Assembly (NCBI GenBank): GCA_013202615.1
Contig: JABMRL010000200.1
Location: 1-7,674 of the forward strand
Origin: Dehalococcoidia bacterium
GTDB lineage: Bacteria; Chloroflexota; Dehalococcoidia; Dehalococcoidales; RBG-16-60-22
Length of the DNA stretch: 7,674 bases
Direction: 5' to 3'
Positions 6,257-7,674 of the stretch are shown here, one piece after another. The notes under the pieces were generated by a model. The model did not search any database and was not told the DNA's origin. It saw only the letters and a list, made by a program, of their open reading frames with translations. The translations under genes and the position numbers were made by a program. The stretch's first letter is position 1, and every line of letters begins with the position of its first letter.

Positions 6257-6901
6257 ATGCCTGACCACCTGAAGACAATTGCCGAAGCAGTTAAGAACGG
6301 TGATGAGAAACTGACCGTCCAGACTGTTGATGCGGCGCTAAACGCCGGGATTGCGGCTGGAGACATACTGGGCCAGGGATTGGTGCCCGGCATTCAGGCA
6401 CTGGGACAGCTATTCAAAGATGGCCAGGCCTACCTGCCGGAAATCCTTATCGCTGCCCGCGCCATGAGGAGCGGAACGGAGAAATTGCAGCCATACCTCA
6501 CTGGTGCAGACGTTCAGAAGAAAGGGACTGTGCTCGTCGGCACCGTTGAGGGTGATATGCATGATATCGGCAAGAACCTGGTCAAGATGATGCTGGAGAG
6601 CAATGGCTACGACGTGCATGACCTGGGCGTGGACGTTTCAGCAGACGCTTTTGCGGCGGAGGCCAAGTCAGCAAGCGCCGATATTGTGGCGGCCTCAGCT
6701 CTACTCACCACCACCATGACCATGATTCCCGCTATTTCCAAGGCCCTGGAAACGGCCGGCGTCCGCAGCAAGGTGAAGATGCTTATAGGTGGCGCGCCCA
6801 TAACCCGCCAGTTTGCTGATGAGATTGGCGTTGAGGGCTATGCCGATGACTGCGCCTCGGCCGTGGACGAGGCCGACCGCCTGATGAAACTGCCCGCGTA
6901 A
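6257..6901 (+). CDS. Corrinoid (B12-binding) methyl-carrier protein, MtaC/MtbC/MttC type
   Basis: A 214-aa soluble corrinoid protein that carries a methyl group on cobalt between two methyltransferases. The length is typical of MtaC/MtbC/MttC. Residues about 5-85 are the helical methionine-synthase-like cap domain, with the family phrase LGQLFKDGQAYLPEILIAA at 49-67. Residues 89-212 are the Rossmann-like B12 domain. The base-off signature is complete: D100-M-H102-D-I-G105, then 41 residues to S147-A-L149, then 28 residues to G178-G179, matching the spacing in methionine synthase. H102 should be the lower axial cobalt ligand. The gene follows tRNA-Val by 56 nt and precedes a URO-D-family gene by 49 nt on the same strand, the usual pairing for cobalamin-dependent demethylation. 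The substrate (methanol, methylamines, methoxy-aromatics, betaine or other) cannot be told from this protein, so no symbol is given. Confidence 0.95.
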   Translation: MPDHLKTIAEAVKNGDEKLTVQTVDAALNAGIAAGDILGQGLVPGIQALGQLFKDGQAYLPEILIAARAMRSGTEKLQPYLTGADVQKKGTVLVGTVEGDMHDIGKNLVKMMLESNGYDVHDLGVDVSADAFAAEAKSASADIVAASALLTTTMTMIPAISKALETAGVRSKVKMLIGGAPITRQFADEIGVEGYADDCASAVDEADRLMKLPA

Positions 6902-6927
6902 TTATCTTTAATCCAAGCAACCGCTTT

Positions 6928-6945
6928 ACTTCCCTGAAGGGAGGT
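6928..6945 (+). promoter_or_regulatory. Hairpin that would sequester the Shine-Dalgarno of the URO-D-family gene
   Basis: ACTTCCC-TGAA-GGGAGGT can fold into a seven-pair stem (A-U, C-G, U-G, U-A and three C-G) capped by a UGAA tetraloop. The 3' arm contains the GGGAGG Shine-Dalgarno of the next gene, whose ATG is at 6951. When folded, the ribosome-binding site is paired. There is no U-run after it, so it is not a terminator. This is a hand-read structure and its role is inferred. Confidence 0.5.
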
Positions 6946-6950
6946 CGCCG

Positions 6951-7674
6951 ATGAATACACGGGAACGTTTCCTAGCGATTATGAATTTTGAGGAGCCGGA
7001 CCGGAACTTCGTCTGGGAATTCGGCTACTGGGGCGGCACGGTGCGCCGCTGGTATAAGGAAGGTCTGCCCCAGGTGCACGGACTCCGCGCTGACATTGAC
7101 GGTGGCATCGGACTTTTTAACGAATCCGCTGGCGTGCCGCTGAACCGCGACACCTCCCTTGATATCCACGATTACTTCAAAATGGACCCTTATCTGGTGC
7201 GGGTGCCGTTAGCTACCGGTGCCTGGCCACCATATGAAGCCAAAGTCGTTGAAGACCATGGTGACTGGTACATCTGGCAGGAATGGGATGGCTGCCTGCG
7301 CAAGGAACTGAAAAACCGCACCAGCCTGCCCACCATCGTCGGGGGACCGGTTAAGGACCGTGAAAGCTGGGAGCGCTACAAGGCGGAACGGCTTCGCCCC
7401 AGCCTGGAAGGCAGGCTGCCGGATAACTGGTCGCAGGTGGTTGCAGAATATAAAAAACGTGATTATCCCATCGGGCTCGGCCAGACGCATGGCTTCTTCG
7501 GCACGCCGCGATATCTCATGGGCGTTGAGGAACTGCTGACCAAGTACTATGACGACCCCGAGATGATGAAGGACATAAATAACCACCTGGCCGACCTCTG
7601 GATTGCGCTTTTCGACGGAGTGCTTAAAGAAGTTGAGGTGGATACCGTCTTCATCTGGGAGGACATGTGCTACA
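6951..7674 (+). CDS. URO-D superfamily methyltransferase (MtaA/CmuA-like), 3' end cut by window edge
   Basis: The first 241 residues of a uroporphyrinogen-decarboxylase-fold protein; the family is usually about 330-380 aa, so roughly the last third is missing. The family opening MNTRERFLAIMNFEEPDR is clear, and FIWEDMCY at 234-241 matches the EDMxY segment seen in URO-D-like methyltransferase relatives. The RQAGR substrate-binding motif of the heme enzyme HemE is absent from the N-terminus, so heme synthesis is unlikely. The expected role is methyl transfer to or from the upstream corrinoid protein, either demethylating a substrate or passing the methyl on. The Zn-binding His-x-Cys of MtaA is not seen in the part present, though the remaining C-terminus could supply zinc ligands. 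ATG 6951 is supported by GGGAGG with 6-nt spacing. Other possible functions within this broad family cannot be excluded. Confidence 0.88.
   Translation, partial: MNTRERFLAIMNFEEPDRNFVWEFGYWGGTVRRWYKEGLPQVHGLRADIDGGIGLFNESAGVPLNRDTSLDIHDYFKMDPYLVRVPLATGAWPPYEAKVVEDHGDWYIWQEWDGCLRKELKNRTSLPTIVGGPVKDRESWERYKAERLRPSLEGRLPDNWSQVVAEYKKRDYPIGLGQTHGFFGTPRYLMGVEELLTKYYDDPEMMKDINNHLADLWIALFDGVLKEVEVDTVFIWEDMCY

Noticed and set aside
6951..7674. Uroporphyrinogen decarboxylase HemE of heme synthesis
   Set aside because: The N-terminal RQAGR motif is missing, and the gene sits next to a corrinoid protein, which points to the methyltransferase branch of the fold.

Overview
The window looks like chromosomal DNA of an anaerobic bacterium, most likely a member of the Dehalococcoidia or a related Chloroflexota lineage. 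This is an inference. It rests on the style of the DnaE protein (a VRGSAAAS variant of the GRGS loop and a PDIDLDFQDDRR active site), on the moderately GC-rich composition, and on a corrinoid protein paired with a URO-D-superfamily methyltransferase, a common theme in that group. No 16S rRNA or other decisive marker is present.

Layout. (1) Positions 1-4292, minus strand: a replication/repair pair, dnaE (DNA polymerase III alpha, complete, 1179 aa) followed a few bases later by radC, whose 3' end runs off the window. An extended -10 promoter lies just upstream of dnaE. (2) Positions 4293-4400: a divergent intergenic region. (3) Positions 4401-5968: two convergent membrane-protein genes whose 3' ends overlap by 37 bp. 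The first is a DUF1461/TIGR01906-type integral membrane protein starting at TTG. The second is an unrecognised four-helix membrane protein with a large extracytoplasmic domain. (4) Positions 5969-6126: a divergent regulatory region with an extended -10 for the membrane-protein gene and a strong sigma-70-type promoter for the tRNA. (5) Positions 6127-6200: tRNA-Val(GAC). (6) Positions 6257-7674, plus strand: a B12-binding corrinoid protein with a complete base-off cobalamin motif, then a URO-D/MtaA-like methyltransferase truncated by the window edge.

How the genes work together. DnaE copies the chromosome, and because all its PHP metal ligands are present it probably also proofreads. RadC is a JAMM-fold protein of unresolved function. 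The corrinoid protein and the URO-D-like protein should form two parts of a cobalamin-dependent methyl-transfer system. The corrinoid protein carries the methyl group on cobalt and the URO-D-like enzyme either loads or unloads it. The methyl donor cannot be read from this window. A hairpin that would bury the Shine-Dalgarno of the second gene is visible between the two. No stretch over 300 bases lacks a gene. I saw no CRISPR array, insertion sequence, integrase or riboswitch. The most open questions are the methyl-transfer pair and the unassigned 304-aa membrane protein; nothing here clearly amounts to a new biological system.
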